A stretch of 64,000 nucleotides of DNA from Kosakonia sacchari (GTDB lineage Bacteria; Pseudomonadota; Gammaproteobacteria; Enterobacterales; Enterobacteriaceae), in assembly GCA_900109485.1 (NCBI GenBank), contig FOAY01000001.1, positions 293,914 to 357,913 on the forward strand, written 5' to 3'. Position numbers and translations under genes: made by a program. A model generated the notes under the pieces. That model ran no database searches and was not told the DNA's origin. It was given only the letters and a program-made list of their open reading frames with translations. Shown here in pieces: positions 17,306 to 27,500 of the stretch (within the stretch, counting starts at the first letter, position 1; each line of letters opens with the position of its first letter).

Positions 17306-17494
17306 GTCACTAACCTTTTGATTAAAAAACAGACAGTAGTTTTCCACTGTAGTCTGCCAGTTTACCGTTTTCGGTGGAATATAGGCAACGCAATGATTTA
17401 AAAGATAATTTATTTATGTCTGCAATGTGTTGCGCAACAGCCCGTCAGGTTTTCCAAATCTGGTCACTGGCAATGAACAGGATCTTACACCATG

Positions 17495-17503
17495 TTATCC
17501 ACA
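17495..17503 (+). promoter_or_regulatory. DnaA box, perfect match
   Basis: TTATCCACA is identical to the strongest DnaA box consensus. It is on the plus strand, 190 bases upstream of the mutH start. Confidence 0.7.
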
Positions 17504-17613
17504 GAAAAATGGGATAACTGGTGAAAACTCTTACTACTGTTTCCATTTACAGCCTTGACGTGCGATGAAAATCGAATTTCTGCACAAAATACGTCTAACT
17601 TATTGGCATAATC

Positions 17614-17622
17614 TGTGGATAA
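17614..17622 (-). promoter_or_regulatory. DnaA box, perfect match
   Basis: TGTGGATAA, the reverse complement of TTATCCACA, facing the box at 17495. Confidence 0.7.
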
Positions 17623-17810
17623 AAACGACTCTGTTCGATCTTTCATCAGCGTCAGGATCCTGAGAGTGATGATCGTCACATTATGCTGCAAAAATCCGGT
17701 GATAAGTCACTTAACTAAATGAATCACTGGGTTTTATTTTTATACCCGATAAATGGGTTATTCAGACTGTTCTGGGTTTTCCCTGGGTAATTCCATACTT
17801 TTTCACAACT

Positions 17811-17819
17811 CTATCCACA
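17811..17819 (+). promoter_or_regulatory. DnaA box-like site
   Basis: CTATCCACA differs from the consensus only at the first base. Confidence 0.5.
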
Positions 17820-17986
17820 GAAAAGGTGAATAAAACCCGTCTGAGGCAGGGGATGGTGTTTATAACTCTTATGCAAACTGTGAGTTATTCAATCGTTATC
17901 CGTTCGTATCCCTGTCATAGAGTGGTTTACCGTTTTCCGGGAGTGTGAAACAATCTCGTCATTCAGGTTTATTTTGAGGTAGTCCG

Positions 17987-18517
17987 GTGATTGATGACGA
18001 TGGCTACCGCCCAAATGTGGGAATCGTAATCTGCAATCGACAGGGCCAGGTGATGTGGGCCAGACGTTTCGGGCAGCACTCATGGCAATTTCCCCAGGGG
18101 GGAATCAACCCTGGAGAGACCCCGGAACAGGCGATGTACCGGGAGCTGTTCGAGGAAGTGGGCTTAAGTCGTAAAGATGTTCGTATCCTTGCTTCTACCC
18201 GTAACTGGTTGCGTTACAAGTTACCGAAACGTTTGGTGCGTTGGGACACAAAGCCGGTTTGTATCGGCCAGAAACAAAAATGGTTTCTTTTGCAGTTGAT
18301 TGGTAATGATGCAGAAATCAATATGCAAACCAGTAGCACCCCTGAGTTTGATGGCTGGCGTTGGGTAAGCTACTGGTATCCTGTTCGTCAGGTAGTCTCG
18401 TTTAAACGCGACGTCTACCGGCGGGTGATGAAAGAGTTTGCAAGTGCGGTGTTAGCGCTTCAGGAAACGCCTCCTAAGCCACAGAACGCACCTGCCTGGC
18501 GACGTAAACGAGGTTAA
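17987..18517 (+). CDS. rppH: RppH, RNA pyrophosphohydrolase
   Basis: A 176-residue Nudix hydrolase that removes pyrophosphate from the 5' end of mRNAs and so triggers RNase E decay. The Nudix box lies at about residues 38-60 ([22 protein letters not shown]), with the catalytic glutamates in RELFEEVG. The N-terminus [12 protein letters not shown] agrees with E. coli; the start codon is GTG with GAGG about 9 bases upstream. The C-terminal tail is basic. It is followed 12 bases later by ptsP, as in E. coli, so the two are likely one operon. Confidence 0.96.
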   Translation: MIDDDGYRPNVGIVICNRQGQVMWARRFGQHSWQFPQGGINPGETPEQAMYRELFEEVGLSRKDVRILASTRNWLRYKLPKRLVRWDTKPVCIGQKQKWFLLQLIGNDAEINMQTSSTPEFDGWRWVSYWYPVRQVVSFKRDVYRRVMKEFASAVLALQETPPKPQNAPAWRRKRG

Positions 18518-18529
18518 GCCACCCACATT

Positions 18530-20776
18530 ATGCTCACCCGACTGCGAGAAATAGTTGAGAAAGTTGCCAGCGCGCCGCGTCTTAACGAAGCGCTGGAGAT
18601 ACTGGTTACCGACGTGTGTCTGGCGATGGAAACCGAAGTATGCTCGGTCTATCTTGCAGATCACGACAGGCGCTGTTTTTATCTGATGGCGACGCGCGGC
18701 TTAAAAAAGCCGCGTGGCCGCACTGTCACGCTCGCATTCGATCAGGGGATCGTAGGCCTGGTTGGCCGACTGGCGGAGCCTATCAACCTTGCCGATGCGC
18801 AGAAACATCCCAGCTTTAAATATATTCCTGCGGTAAAAGAGGAGCGTTTTCGCGCGTTTCTCGGCGTACCGATTATCCAGCGCCGCCAGTTGCTTGGCGT
18901 ACTGGTTGTGCAGCAGCGTGAGCTGCGCCAGTACAATGAAAGCGAAGAGTCCTTTCTTGTCACCCTGGCTACCCAGGTCGCCGCGATCCTTTCCCAGTCA
19001 CAATTAAATGCCTTGTTTGGTCAGTATCGGCAGACTCGTATTCGTGCGCTGCCTGCTTCGCCGGGGGTTGCCATTGCCGAAGGCTGGATGGATCAAACCC
19101 TGCCGCTGATGGAGCAGGTTTATCCGGCATCGACGCTGGATACCTCGCTTGAGCGCGAAAGGCTGACCAGCGCGCTGGAAGAGGCTGCCAACGAATTCCG
19201 CCGTTACAGCAAGCGTTTTTCCGCCGGTGCGCAAAAAGAGACGGCGGCGATTTTCGATCTCTATTCCCACCTGCTCTCCGATGCGCGTTTGCGCCGAGAG
19301 CTCTTCGAAGAAGTGGACAGAGGCGTGGTGGCCGAATGGGCGGTCAAAACGGTGATTGAAAGTTTCGCCGAACAGTTCGCCGCGCTCAGCGATGGTTATC
19401 TGAAAGAACGCGCCGGCGATCTCCGGACACTCGGCCAGCGCCTGCTGTTCCACCTTGATGACAATATTCAGGGGCCGAATACCTGGCCGGAGCGCTTTGT
19501 GCTGGTCGCCGATGAGCTTTCGGCAACCACACTGGCAGAGTTGCCGCACGATCGGCTGGTTGGCGTGGTGGTGCGCGACGGTGCGGCCAACTCCCATGCC
19601 GCGATTATGGTGCGCGCGTTCGGCATTCCGACGGTGATGGGCGCGGATATCCAGCCTTCGGCGCTGCACCGCCGTACGCTGATTGTCGATGGTTATCGTG
19701 GCGAATTACTGGTGGATCCAGAACCGGTTCTGCTACAGGAATACCAGCGTCTTATCACTGAGGAGAATGAGCTCAGTCGTCTCGCTGAAGATGATGTCAA
19801 TCTGGCGGCGCAGCTTAAAAGTGGCGAGCGGGTGAAAGTGATGCTCAATGCTGGCTTAAGCCCGGAGCATGAAGAGAAACTCGGCAGCCGTATCGACGGT
19901 ATCGGGCTGTACCGCACTGAAATTCCCTTTATGCTGCAAAGCGGCTTTCCATCGGAAGAGGAGCAGGTGGCGCAATATCAGGGCATGCTGCAAATGTTCA
20001 ACGACAAGCCGGTGACGTTGCGTACGCTGGATATTGGCGCCGATAAACAATTGCCCTATATGCCCATCAGCGAGGAAAACCCTTGTCTTGGCTGGCGAGG
20101 CATTCGTATTACGCTCGATCAGCCGGAAATTTTCCTCGTGCAGGTGCGCGCCATGCTGCGCGCTAATGCGGCGACCGGCAATCTCAGTATTCTGCTGCCG
20201 ATGATCACCAGTATTGACGAGGTGGATGAAGCCAAACGGCTCATTGAACGCGCTGGGCGCGAAGTTGAAGAGATGATCGGCTACGCCATTCCACGCCCGC
20301 GTATTGGCGTGATGCTGGAAGTGCCTTCAATGGTGTTTATGTTGTCGCATCTGGCAAGCCGCGTTGATTTTATCTCCATCGGCACCAACGATCTGACGCA
20401 GTATATTCTGGCGGTGGATCGCAACAATACCCGCGTAGCGACAATGTATGACAGCCTGCATCCGGCCGTGCTGCGTGCGTTGTCAATGGTATCAACTGAG
20501 GCAGAACGGTTAGGTCTCGACCTTTGCTTGTGCGGTGAAATGGCCGGGGATCCAATGTGTGTCGCCGTGCTGATAGGCCTTGGTTATCGCCATCTGTCGA
20601 TGAACGGGCGTTCGGTCGCGCGCATCAAATATTTGCTGCGGCGCATTGATGCTGAAGAGGCGCAGATGCTGGCAAATCGCACGCTTGAGGCGCAGTTAAC
20701 CGCCGAAGTTCGCCATCAGATTGCCGCTTTTATGGAGCGTCGCGGGCTGGGTGGCCTGATCCGCGGCGGGATTTAA
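18530..20776 (+). CDS. ptsP: PtsP, enzyme I of the nitrogen PTS
   Basis: A 748-residue cytoplasmic protein that autophosphorylates from PEP and passes phosphate to NPr and EIIA-Ntr, a regulatory chain linked to nitrogen and potassium balance. The N-terminal GAF domain (about 1-150) senses glutamine or 2-oxoglutarate in E. coli. The EI phosphohistidine is His356 in DGAANSHAAIMV, and the C-terminal PEP-binding barrel contains RTLDIGADK, FISIGTNDLTQY and LCLCGEMAGDP. Its length equals the E. coli protein. It lies 12 bases after rppH. Confidence 0.96.
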   Translation: MLTRLREIVEKVASAPRLNEALEILVTDVCLAMETEVCSVYLADHDRRCFYLMATRGLKKPRGRTVTLAFDQGIVGLVGRLAEPINLADAQKHPSFKYIPAVKEERFRAFLGVPIIQRRQLLGVLVVQQRELRQYNESEESFLVTLATQVAAILSQSQLNALFGQYRQTRIRALPASPGVAIAEGWMDQTLPLMEQVYPASTLDTSLERERLTSALEEAANEFRRYSKRFSAGAQKETAAIFDLYSHLLSDARLRRELFEEVDRGVVAEWAVKTVIESFAEQFAALSDGYLKERAGDLRTLGQRLLFHLDDNIQGPNTWPERFVLVADELSATTLAELPHDRLVGVVVRDGAANSHAAIMVRAFGIPTVMGADIQPSALHRRTLIVDGYRGELLVDPEPVLLQEYQRLITEENELSRLAEDDVNLAAQLKSGERVKVMLNAGLSPEHEEKLGSRIDGIGLYRTEIPFMLQSGFPSEEEQVAQYQGMLQMFNDKPVTLRTLDIGADKQLPYMPISEENPCLGWRGIRITLDQPEIFLVQVRAMLRANAATGNLSILLPMITSIDEVDEAKRLIERAGREVEEMIGYAIPRPRIGVMLEVPSMVFMLSHLASRVDFISIGTNDLTQYILAVDRNNTRVATMYDSLHPAVLRALSMVSTEAERLGLDLCLCGEMAGDPMCVAVLIGLGYRHLSMNGRSVARIKYLLRRIDAEEAQMLANRTLEAQLTAEVRHQIAAFMERRGLGGLIRGGI

Positions 20777-20888
20777 GCGTTTGCTTATTCAGATGTAAAA
20801 TAAGTGCGTGGCTGTTTGACTATACATATCTTTTACAACTTCGGCGCAACTCATGCGTCCCCCTTATGCTATGATTCGCCCCTTTGGA

Positions 20889-20909
20889 GCGGCCGCCGGT
20901 TGCGGCCGC
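20889..20909. other. GC-rich hairpin in the lgt upstream region
   Basis: Two copies of GCGGCCGC separated by five bases form an 8-bp perfect stem about 55 bases before lgt. There is no T-run, so it is more likely a leader structure than a terminator. A -10-like TATGAT at 20870-20875 lies just before it, so the hairpin could be near the 5' end of the lgt-thyA transcript. Confidence 0.4.
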
Positions 20910-20962
20910 GTATGTAAACCGCTGTCCACTTTCGGCGGAAGAACAACAAGTTGTGGTGACAG

Positions 20963-21838
20963 ATGAACAGTGGCTATCTGCGTTTTCCCGATTTTGATCC
21001 GGTGATTTTTTCCATTGGACCCGTCTCCCTGCACTGGTACGGGTTGATGTACCTCGTAGGGTTCGTTTTTGCAATGTGGCTGGCTACGCGTCGGGCGAAC
21101 CGTCCGGACAGCGGCTGGACGAAAAACGAAGTGGAAAATCTGCTCTATGCAGGTTTCCTGGGGGTATTTCTGGGTGGCCGCCTCGGCTACGTGTTGTTCT
21201 ATAATTTCCCGCTATTCCTTGCCGATCCGCTCTATCTGTTCCGCGTGTGGGATGGCGGCATGTCCTTCCACGGCGGCCTGATTGGCGTCATTGTCGTGAT
21301 GGTAATTTTCGCGCGTCGTACTAAACGTAGCTTCTTCCAGGTCTCTGATTTTATTGCGCCGCTGATCCCATTTGGTCTGGGTGCCGGACGCCTGGGAAAC
21401 TTTATCAATGGTGAATTATGGGGCCGCGTTGATCCCTCATTCCCGTTTACTATGTTGTTCCCCGGCTCGCGTGCGGAAGATATTGCGTTGCTGCCAGCGC
21501 ATCCGGAATGGCAATCGATTTTTGATACCTACGGCGTGCTGCCACGCCATATGTCACAGCTTTATGAGCTGGCGCTGGAAGGCGTTGTCCTGTTTATCAT
21601 CCTTAACCTGTTTATCCGCAAACCACGCCCGACCGGCGCGGTATCCGGCTTGTTCCTGATTGGCTACGGCGCGTTCCGTATCATTGTTGAATTTTTCCGC
21701 CAGCCCGACGCGCAGTTTACCGGCGAATGGGTGCAGTACATCAGCATGGGGCAGATCCTCTCCATTCCAATGATTGTCGCCGGCGCTATTATGATGATTT
21801 GGGCGTACCGCCATCGTTCGCCGCAACACGTTTCCTGA
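20963..21838 (+). CDS. lgt: Lgt, prolipoprotein diacylglyceryl transferase
   Basis: A 291-residue inner-membrane enzyme that attaches diacylglycerol to the lipobox cysteine, the first step of lipoprotein maturation. It would act on the YgdR, YgdI, MltA and NlpD precursors encoded in this window. About seven transmembrane segments are visible. The Lgt signature is [16 protein letters not shown], with Arg143, Asn146 and Asn149; His103 in MSFHGGLIG and Tyr26 are also kept, as is the RxxxEFFR region near residue 240. It is followed six bases later by thyA. Confidence 0.96.
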   Translation: MNSGYLRFPDFDPVIFSIGPVSLHWYGLMYLVGFVFAMWLATRRANRPDSGWTKNEVENLLYAGFLGVFLGGRLGYVLFYNFPLFLADPLYLFRVWDGGMSFHGGLIGVIVVMVIFARRTKRSFFQVSDFIAPLIPFGLGAGRLGNFINGELWGRVDPSFPFTMLFPGSRAEDIALLPAHPEWQSIFDTYGVLPRHMSQLYELALEGVVLFIILNLFIRKPRPTGAVSGLFLIGYGAFRIIVEFFRQPDAQFTGEWVQYISMGQILSIPMIVAGAIMMIWAYRHRSPQHVS

Positions 21839-21844
21839 GGAACC

Positions 21845-22639
21845 ATGAAACAGTATTTAGAATTGATGCAAAAGGTGCTGACCGAAGGCACCCCGAAAAA
21901 CGACCGCACCGGGACAGGCACGTTGTCTATTTTTGGCCATCAGATGCGTTTTAATCTGCAGGAAGGCTTCCCGCTGGTGACCACCAAGCGCTGCCATTTG
22001 CGTTCAATTATCCATGAACTGCTGTGGTTCCTGCAGGGCGATACCAATATCGCTTATCTGCGTGAAAACAACGTCACCATCTGGGATGAATGGGCCAACG
22101 AGCAGGGCGATCTCGGCCCGGTTTACGGTAAACAGTGGCGCGCATGGCCAACGCCGGATGGCCGCCATATCGATCAGATTTCAACGGTTATCAACCAGTT
22201 GAAAAACGATCCGGACTCTCGCCGCATTATCGTTTCGGCCTGGAACGTCGGCGAACTGGATAAAATGGCGCTGGCGCCTTGCCATGCGTTCTTCCAGTTC
22301 TATGTGGCGGACGGCAAGCTCTCCTGTCAGCTCTATCAGCGTTCCTGCGATGTGTTCCTTGGGCTGCCGTTCAATATCGCCAGCTATGCATTGCTGGTAC
22401 ATATGATGGCGCAGCAGTGCGATCTGGAGCCGGGTGATTTTGTCTGGACGGGAGGCGATACGCACCTCTACAGCAACCACCTTGAGCAGACGCATCTGCA
22501 ACTCAGCCGCGAACCCCGCGCGCTGCCGAAACTGGTGATCAAACGTAAGCCTGAGTCGCTGTTTGATTACCGCTTCGAAGATTTCGACATTGAAGGTTAC
22601 GATCCGCACCCGGCAATTAAAGCGCCGGTCGCTGTCTGA
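21845..22639 (+). CDS. thyA: ThyA, thymidylate synthase
   Basis: A 264-residue enzyme that methylates dUMP to dTMP with methylene-tetrahydrofolate. The nucleophile is Cys146 in [11 protein letters not shown]; the phosphate-binding arginines in NDRTGTG and [13 protein letters not shown] are present, as is the C-terminal Val. Its ribosome-binding site (GAGG) overlaps the lgt stop codon, so translation of the two is likely coupled. The length equals E. coli ThyA. Confidence 0.97.
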   Translation: MKQYLELMQKVLTEGTPKNDRTGTGTLSIFGHQMRFNLQEGFPLVTTKRCHLRSIIHELLWFLQGDTNIAYLRENNVTIWDEWANEQGDLGPVYGKQWRAWPTPDGRHIDQISTVINQLKNDPDSRRIIVSAWNVGELDKMALAPCHAFFQFYVADGKLSCQLYQRSCDVFLGLPFNIASYALLVHMMAQQCDLEPGDFVWTGGDTHLYSNHLEQTHLQLSREPRALPKLVIKRKPESLFDYRFEDFDIEGYDPHPAIKAPVAV

Positions 22640-22657
22640 CCAGGCTGAACATGACAC

Positions 22658-22687
22658 AACCGGTGCAGTAATGCGCCGGTTTTTTTT
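22658..22687 (+). terminator. Terminator of lgt-thyA
   Basis: A GC-rich stem (AACCGGTGC with GCGCCGGTT, one non-canonical pair) followed by eight T residues, 19 bases past the thyA stop. Confidence 0.9.
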
Positions 22688-22702
22688 CATCAAAAAACGG
22701 TT

Positions 22703-22720
22703 TTTCGGCGCTGTTCGCAA
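22703..22720. promoter_or_regulatory. Candidate CRP-S (Sxy-dependent) site upstream of ppdA
   Basis: TTTCGG-N6-TCGCAA resembles the CRP-S core TTGCGA-N6-TCGCAA, with a perfect right arm and four of six bases in the left. It lies about 100 bases before ppdA. Competence-type pilin genes are controlled through such sites by Sxy/TfoX and CRP in gamma-proteobacteria. Confidence 0.4.
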
Positions 22721-22823
22721 CCGCTGTGCAAGCCACTGCAAGCGCACTTTTTTCTCTCATAACGCCTCGTAATTTTCTCTTTTCTGCCTCGACCTGAACA
22801 TCCACCGCTTGCACACTGCCGCC

Positions 22824-23285
22824 ATGAAAAACGAAGCGGGTTTTACCCTGATTGAAACGCTTATCGCCGTTGCGCTGATCGCAATCCTGAGCGGTATGGG
22901 GCTTTCGGGCTGGCAGCACTGGCAGGCGCAACAGCGGCTATGGCAGACCGCGCTACAAGTTCGCCACTTTCTGGAACGGTTACGCGAAGAGGCTAACTGG
23001 CATAACCAGGCGCAACGGGTTTATTCGGCACGGGAAGGCGATGGCTGGTGCCTGCTCAATACGCCCTCAACGGGCTGCGCCACGCCTGGCTCGCTCGCCG
23101 TTATGCCTGGCTGGCCTGAGGTGACGCTCCTGGAGGTGACGCCATCGCTCGGTTTCTTTGGTTTGCGCAACACTGCATGGCCGGGACATATTCGCGTGCG
23201 CAGCAGCGCCGGAGAGTGGCGGATCGTGGTCTCAGCCTGGGGGCGCATCAGAATGTGTCAGAACGCGAAGGACGATCAATGTTGA
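22824..23285 (+). CDS. ppdA: PpdA, minor type IV pseudopilin-like protein
   Basis: A 153-residue prepilin-type protein. The short leader ends at Gly with the cleavage motif G-FTLIE (MKNEAGFTLIETLIA), followed by the hydrophobic N-methylated helix. The FFGLRNTAWPGHIR segment matches E. coli PpdA. It starts the operon ppdA-ppdB-ygdB-ppdC that runs into recC; these resemble the minor pilins that prime pilus assembly. The ATG at 22824 matches the leader length of the family; the extension to 22809 is unlikely. It overlaps ppdB by seven bases. Confidence 0.9.
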   Translation: MKNEAGFTLIETLIAVALIAILSGMGLSGWQHWQAQQRLWQTALQVRHFLERLREEANWHNQAQRVYSAREGDGWCLLNTPSTGCATPGSLAVMPGWPEVTLLEVTPSLGFFGLRNTAWPGHIRVRSSAGEWRIVVSAWGRIRMCQNAKDDQC

Positions 23286-23842
23286 ACAGTCAACGGGGCT
23301 TTTCACTGCTGGAAACCGTACTGGCAATGGCTATCGGCAGCATATTGCTGCTGGCTTCGGCCCGCTTTTTACCGGCACTGCAAGCCGCCGTTTTGCAACA
23401 GACTCGTGTCCAGACGCTGGAGGACGATCTCTGGCAACGGCTCTGGGCGGTAGCAAAACAGTTACAGCGGGCGGGCTACTGCAACGGCAGCTGCACTGGC
23501 CAACCGCTGGTTATCAGCAGTAGCGGAGAGTGCGTGATAATGCAGTGGGATGCCAACAGTAACGGACGCTGGGAATCTTCCGCGAGCAGCGAACCGGAGC
23601 AAACGGGGTTTCGCCTGCAAAATGGCGCACTGGAGACATTGCGTGGCGCAACGTCCTGTACCGGACGGGGCTGGGAAAAAACGACCGATCCTGCCCAGAT
23701 GACCATCTCGCGTTTTAACGTGACCCTGCGCCAGACGACAGGATATGTCCCGCAGCTTAGCGTTGCGCTCGCCGCCTCTCTTCCCGGCGATGCCGGAACG
23801 GCGGTGAACGCTGTGCTGGACGTCACTGGATATAACTTATGA
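23279..23842 (+). CDS. ppdB: PpdB, minor pseudopilin-like protein
   Basis: A 187-residue prepilin-type protein with leader MLNSQRG and cleavage motif G-FSLLE, followed by a hydrophobic helix. The C-terminal part is soluble and has several cysteines (CNGSC, CTGRG) that could form periplasmic disulfides. The ATG at 23279 is chosen because the prepilin leader must be at the N-terminus; the frame back to 23177 lies inside ppdA. It overlaps ygdB by the four bases ATGA. Confidence 0.88.
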   Translation: MLNSQRGFSLLETVLAMAIGSILLLASARFLPALQAAVLQQTRVQTLEDDLWQRLWAVAKQLQRAGYCNGSCTGQPLVISSSGECVIMQWDANSNGRWESSASSEPEQTGFRLQNGALETLRGATSCTGRGWEKTTDPAQMTISRFNVTLRQTTGYVPQLSVALAASLPGDAGTAVNAVLDVTGYNL

Positions 23843-24246
23843 ATCGTCAAAGGGGAATGTCATCGCTGGCGCTGGTATTGCTGCTACTGCTGCTCGGAAG
23901 CCTGATGTTGAATGGCCTGAATCAGCAGCTTTCCAGCCATTTGTGGCGCGTAAATCGTGAGATTCACGGATTACGCAATATTGCTGAAATCCACTCGGCG
24001 ATGGCGTGGGCGCAACATCAGGTATGGCCATCACAACCCTTGTTACAGTGCCGCCAACCTGCCGGCGCGGGTTGGCGCAGTTGCCTGCGCATTTTCAGCG
24101 ATGATTCTGCGTTGCTGATTGTTGCGAACGAAGAGGATGCACTGTGGCATCTGGGGGCAGTAAGCGGTAGTAATATCCGCTTTTTGCCGCATGGCTGGAG
24201 TGATTTTTGTCCGCTAAACGAGGTGGCGCTATGTCTGCTTCCCTGA
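23839..24246 (+). CDS. ygdB: YgdB, PilX-like pseudopilin operon protein
   Basis: A 135-residue protein with a basic N-terminus (MNRQRGMSSLA) and one long hydrophobic helix at about residues 9-25. This resembles a prepilin leader in which the motif after Gly6 is MSSLA rather than FTLIE. The GWSDFCPL segment near the C-terminus matches E. coli YgdB. It probably belongs to the minor pilin complex with PpdA, PpdB and PpdC. It overlaps both neighbours. Confidence 0.86.
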   Translation: MNRQRGMSSLALVLLLLLLGSLMLNGLNQQLSSHLWRVNREIHGLRNIAEIHSAMAWAQHQVWPSQPLLQCRQPAGAGWRSCLRIFSDDSALLIVANEEDALWHLGAVSGSNIRFLPHGWSDFCPLNEVALCLLP

Positions 24247-24554
24247 ACAAGCAGCAGGGTTTCAGCCTGACGGAAGTACTGCTGGCGATGCTGCTGATGG
24301 TGATGGTGGTTACTGCACTGGGCGGTTATCATCGGGCGCTGGCGTCAGGGTTCTGGTCCGCCAGCCAGTGGCGTCAGTTGTGGCGATATGCATGGCAACA
24401 GGCACAACCTGACGCACTGCCTTTGCCGCCCGGCTGGCAGGTAAACCGGGGGCAGACAATGACAGAGGGATGTGTCAGCATCAACGTCACCGTTACCTCG
24501 CCAGTGGGCAGGCAGGGACAGATGACGCGATTATTTTGTCCGAACAGTCAGTAG
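24231..24554 (+). CDS. ppdC: PpdC, minor pseudopilin-like protein
   Basis: A 107-residue prepilin-type protein with cleavage motif G-FSLTE (LNKQQGFSLTEVLLAM) and a hydrophobic N-terminal helix. Two cysteines (GCVSI and FCPNSQ) remain in the mature domain. The ATG at 24231 is chosen by leader position and lies 16 bases inside ygdB. It is 12 bases before recC, so the pilin operon probably reads into the recombination genes. Confidence 0.87.
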   Translation: MSASLNKQQGFSLTEVLLAMLLMVMVVTALGGYHRALASGFWSASQWRQLWRYAWQQAQPDALPLPPGWQVNRGQTMTEGCVSINVTVTSPVGRQGQMTRLFCPNSQ

Positions 24555-24566
24555 TCAGGAGCGCTT

Positions 24567-27500
24567 ATGTTAAGGGTTTACCACTCCAATCGCCTGGATG
24601 TGCTGGAAGCATTGATGGAGTTTATCGTTGAGCGAGACAGGCTCGACGATCCCTTTGAACCGGAAGTGGTTCTGGTGCAAAGCACCGGTATGGCGCAATG
24701 GCTTCAGATGACGCTGGCGCAAAAGTTTGGCATCGCTGCCAACATCACCTTTCCGCTCCCGGCAAGTTTCATCTGGGACATGTTTGTCTGCGTACTCGAT
24801 GACATTCCCAAAGAGAGCGCTTTTAGCAAGCAGAGCATGAGCTGGAAGCTCATGTCGCTGCTGCCGGATATGCTGGAGCGTGAAGAGTTCTTCATGCTGC
24901 GTCACTATCTGAATGATGATGACGACAAGCGCAAACTGTTTCAGCTTTCGTCGCGCGTGGCGGATCTCTACGACCAGTACCTTGTCTATCGTCCGGAATG
25001 GCTGACCCGCTGGGAAGCGGGCGAAACCGTTGAGGGGCTGGGCGAGGCGCAACAGTGGCAGGCTCCGCTCTGGCGTGCCCTGGTGGAACATACCGCTGCG
25101 CTCGGCCAGCCTCACTGGCACCGCGCCAATCTCTATCAACGTTTTATCAACACACTCGAATCGGCACAGACGCCGCCCGCAGGTCTGCCGTCCCGCGTCT
25201 TCATCTGCGGTATTTCTGCGCTGCCGCCAGTCTATTTGCAGGCTCTACAGGCGCTGGGTAAGCACATTGATGTTCATCTGCTGTTTACCAATCCCTGCCG
25301 CTACTACTGGGGGGATATTAAAGATCCCGCATTTCTGGCAAGGCTGGTTACCCGCCAGCGCCGCCATCACCGTGAAGATCGCCTGTTTCCGCTGTTTCGC
25401 GATACGCAAAACGCGGGTGGTCTGTTTAATGACGACGGTGAACAGGATGTAGGCAACCCGCTGCTGGCCTCGTGGGGAAAACTGGGGCGCGATAACATTT
25501 TTCTGCTGGCAGGCATGGATCGTTACGAGGAACTGGATGCTTTTGTCGATATCACGCCCGGTTCTCTGCTGCAAAACCTGAAGTACGACATCCTTGAGTT
25601 GCAAAACAGCGCCGTGGCGGGCGTGACTGCGGAAGAGTTTGCCCACAGCGACAAAAAGCGAACGCTCGCGCCCGACGATCGCAGCGTGACGGTACATGTC
25701 TGCCATAGCCCGCAGCGTGAAGTAGAGATCCTGCACGATCGTTTACTGGCGATGCTGGAAGCCGATCCGGAACTGACGCCGCGCGACATTGTGGTGATGG
25801 TGGCGGATATTGACAGCTATAGCCCCTACATCCAGGCCGTTTTCGGCAGCGCCAGCGGCGAGCGTTATCTTCCTTATGCAATTTCCGACCGCCGCGCCCG
25901 GCAGGCGCATCCGGCGCTGCAGGCTTTTATTAGCCTGCTATCGCTGCCGGACAGCCGCTTTGTTTCTGAAGATGTGCTGGCGCTGCTGGATGTTCCGGTT
26001 CTGGCTGCGCGTTTTAACATCGATGAAGAGGGGCTGCGTTACCTGCGACTGTGGGTTAATGAGTCAGGTATTCGCTGGGGCATGGACGATGACAACGTGC
26101 GCGAGCTTGAGCTACCGCCGACCGGGCAACACACCTGGCAGTTTGGCCTCACGCGTATGCTCATCGGTTATGCCATGGAGAGCCGCCACGGCGAATGGCA
26201 ATCCGTTCTGCCATATGATGAATCGAGTGGACTGATTGCTGAACTGGTAGGGCATCTGGCAACGCTACTGATGCAATTGAATATCTGGCGTCGCGGGCTT
26301 TCTGAAGCGCGTCCGCTGGAGGAGTGGCTTCCGGTTTGCCGCGATATGCTCAATGACTTTTTCCTGCCCGATCAAGATACCGAAGCGGCGCTGGCGCTGA
26401 TCGAGCAGGAGTGGCAGGCGATCATCGCTCAGGGCGTTGGCGCGAAATATGGCGAAGCGATCCCGCTTTCTTTACTCCGTGATGAGCTGGCACAACGCCT
26501 GGATCAGGAGCGTATTAGCCAGCGCTTTCTCGCCGGTCCGGTCAATATCTGTACTCTGATGCCGATGCGTTCCATTCCCTTTAAGGTGGTTTGCCTGTTA
26601 GGCATGAATGACGGCGTTTACCCGCGCACGCTGCCGCCGCTGGGGTTTGATCTGATGAGCCAGAAGCCGCAGCGCGGCGATCGCAGCCGACGCGACGACG
26701 ACCGCTATCTCTTCCTGGAAGCGCTGATTTCGGCGCAGCAGCAGCTCTATATCAGCTATATCGGCCGTTCTATCCAGGATAACAAAGAGCGTTTCCCTTC
26801 CGTGCTGGTGCAGGAACTGGTCGATTACATTGGCCAAAGCCACTGTCTGGTGGGGGACGAAGCGCTGAACTGCGATGACAGCGAGCGTCGGGTGAAAGCG
26901 CATATCACGCATTTACATACCCGTATGCCATTCGATCCGGCGAACTTTACTGCTGACGAGTGGCAGAGTTATGCCCGCGAATGGCTGCCTGCGGCGAGTT
27001 CGCAGGGCCAGGCGCATTCACCGTTTATCCAGACGCTGGAAAGTCAGCCGCTGGAGACGCTCTCCTTTGATCAGTTGCAGCGCTTCTGGGCGCATCCGGT
27101 AAGGGCTTTTTTCCAGATGCGTTTACGGGTCAATTTCCGTCCGGAAGAGAGTGAGATCCCTGATGCCGAGCCGTTTATCCTTGATGGTTTAGACCGGTAT
27201 CAGTTGAATCTTGAACTGCTCAACACATTAGTGGAGCAGCAGGACGAAGATAAATTATTCCGCCGTTATCGCGCTGCGGGCCTGCTGCCTTATGGCGCCT
27301 TTGGCGAAATCATCTGGGAAACCCAGTGCCAGGAGATGCAGGAACTTGCTGGTCGTGTTATCGAGCATCGTCAACCTGCCGTAAGCCAGGAGATCGATCT
27401 TCACTGTGCGGGCGTGCATTTGACAGGCTGGTTGTCACGTGTGCAGCCGGATGGCTTGCTACGCTGGCGTCCCTCTTTATTGAGCGTTTCTCAGGGGCTG

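Larger units (their letters stand above)
17306..17986. promoter_or_regulatory. Gene-free mutH-rppH region with DnaA boxes
   Basis: These 681 bases contain no credible gene; the short frames in it show no family features. The region is AT-rich and holds two perfect DnaA boxes and one near-match (listed separately). From memory, a high-affinity DnaA-binding site has been reported near mutH in E. coli, which would fit. It must also hold the promoters of mutH and rppH. Confidence 0.7.
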
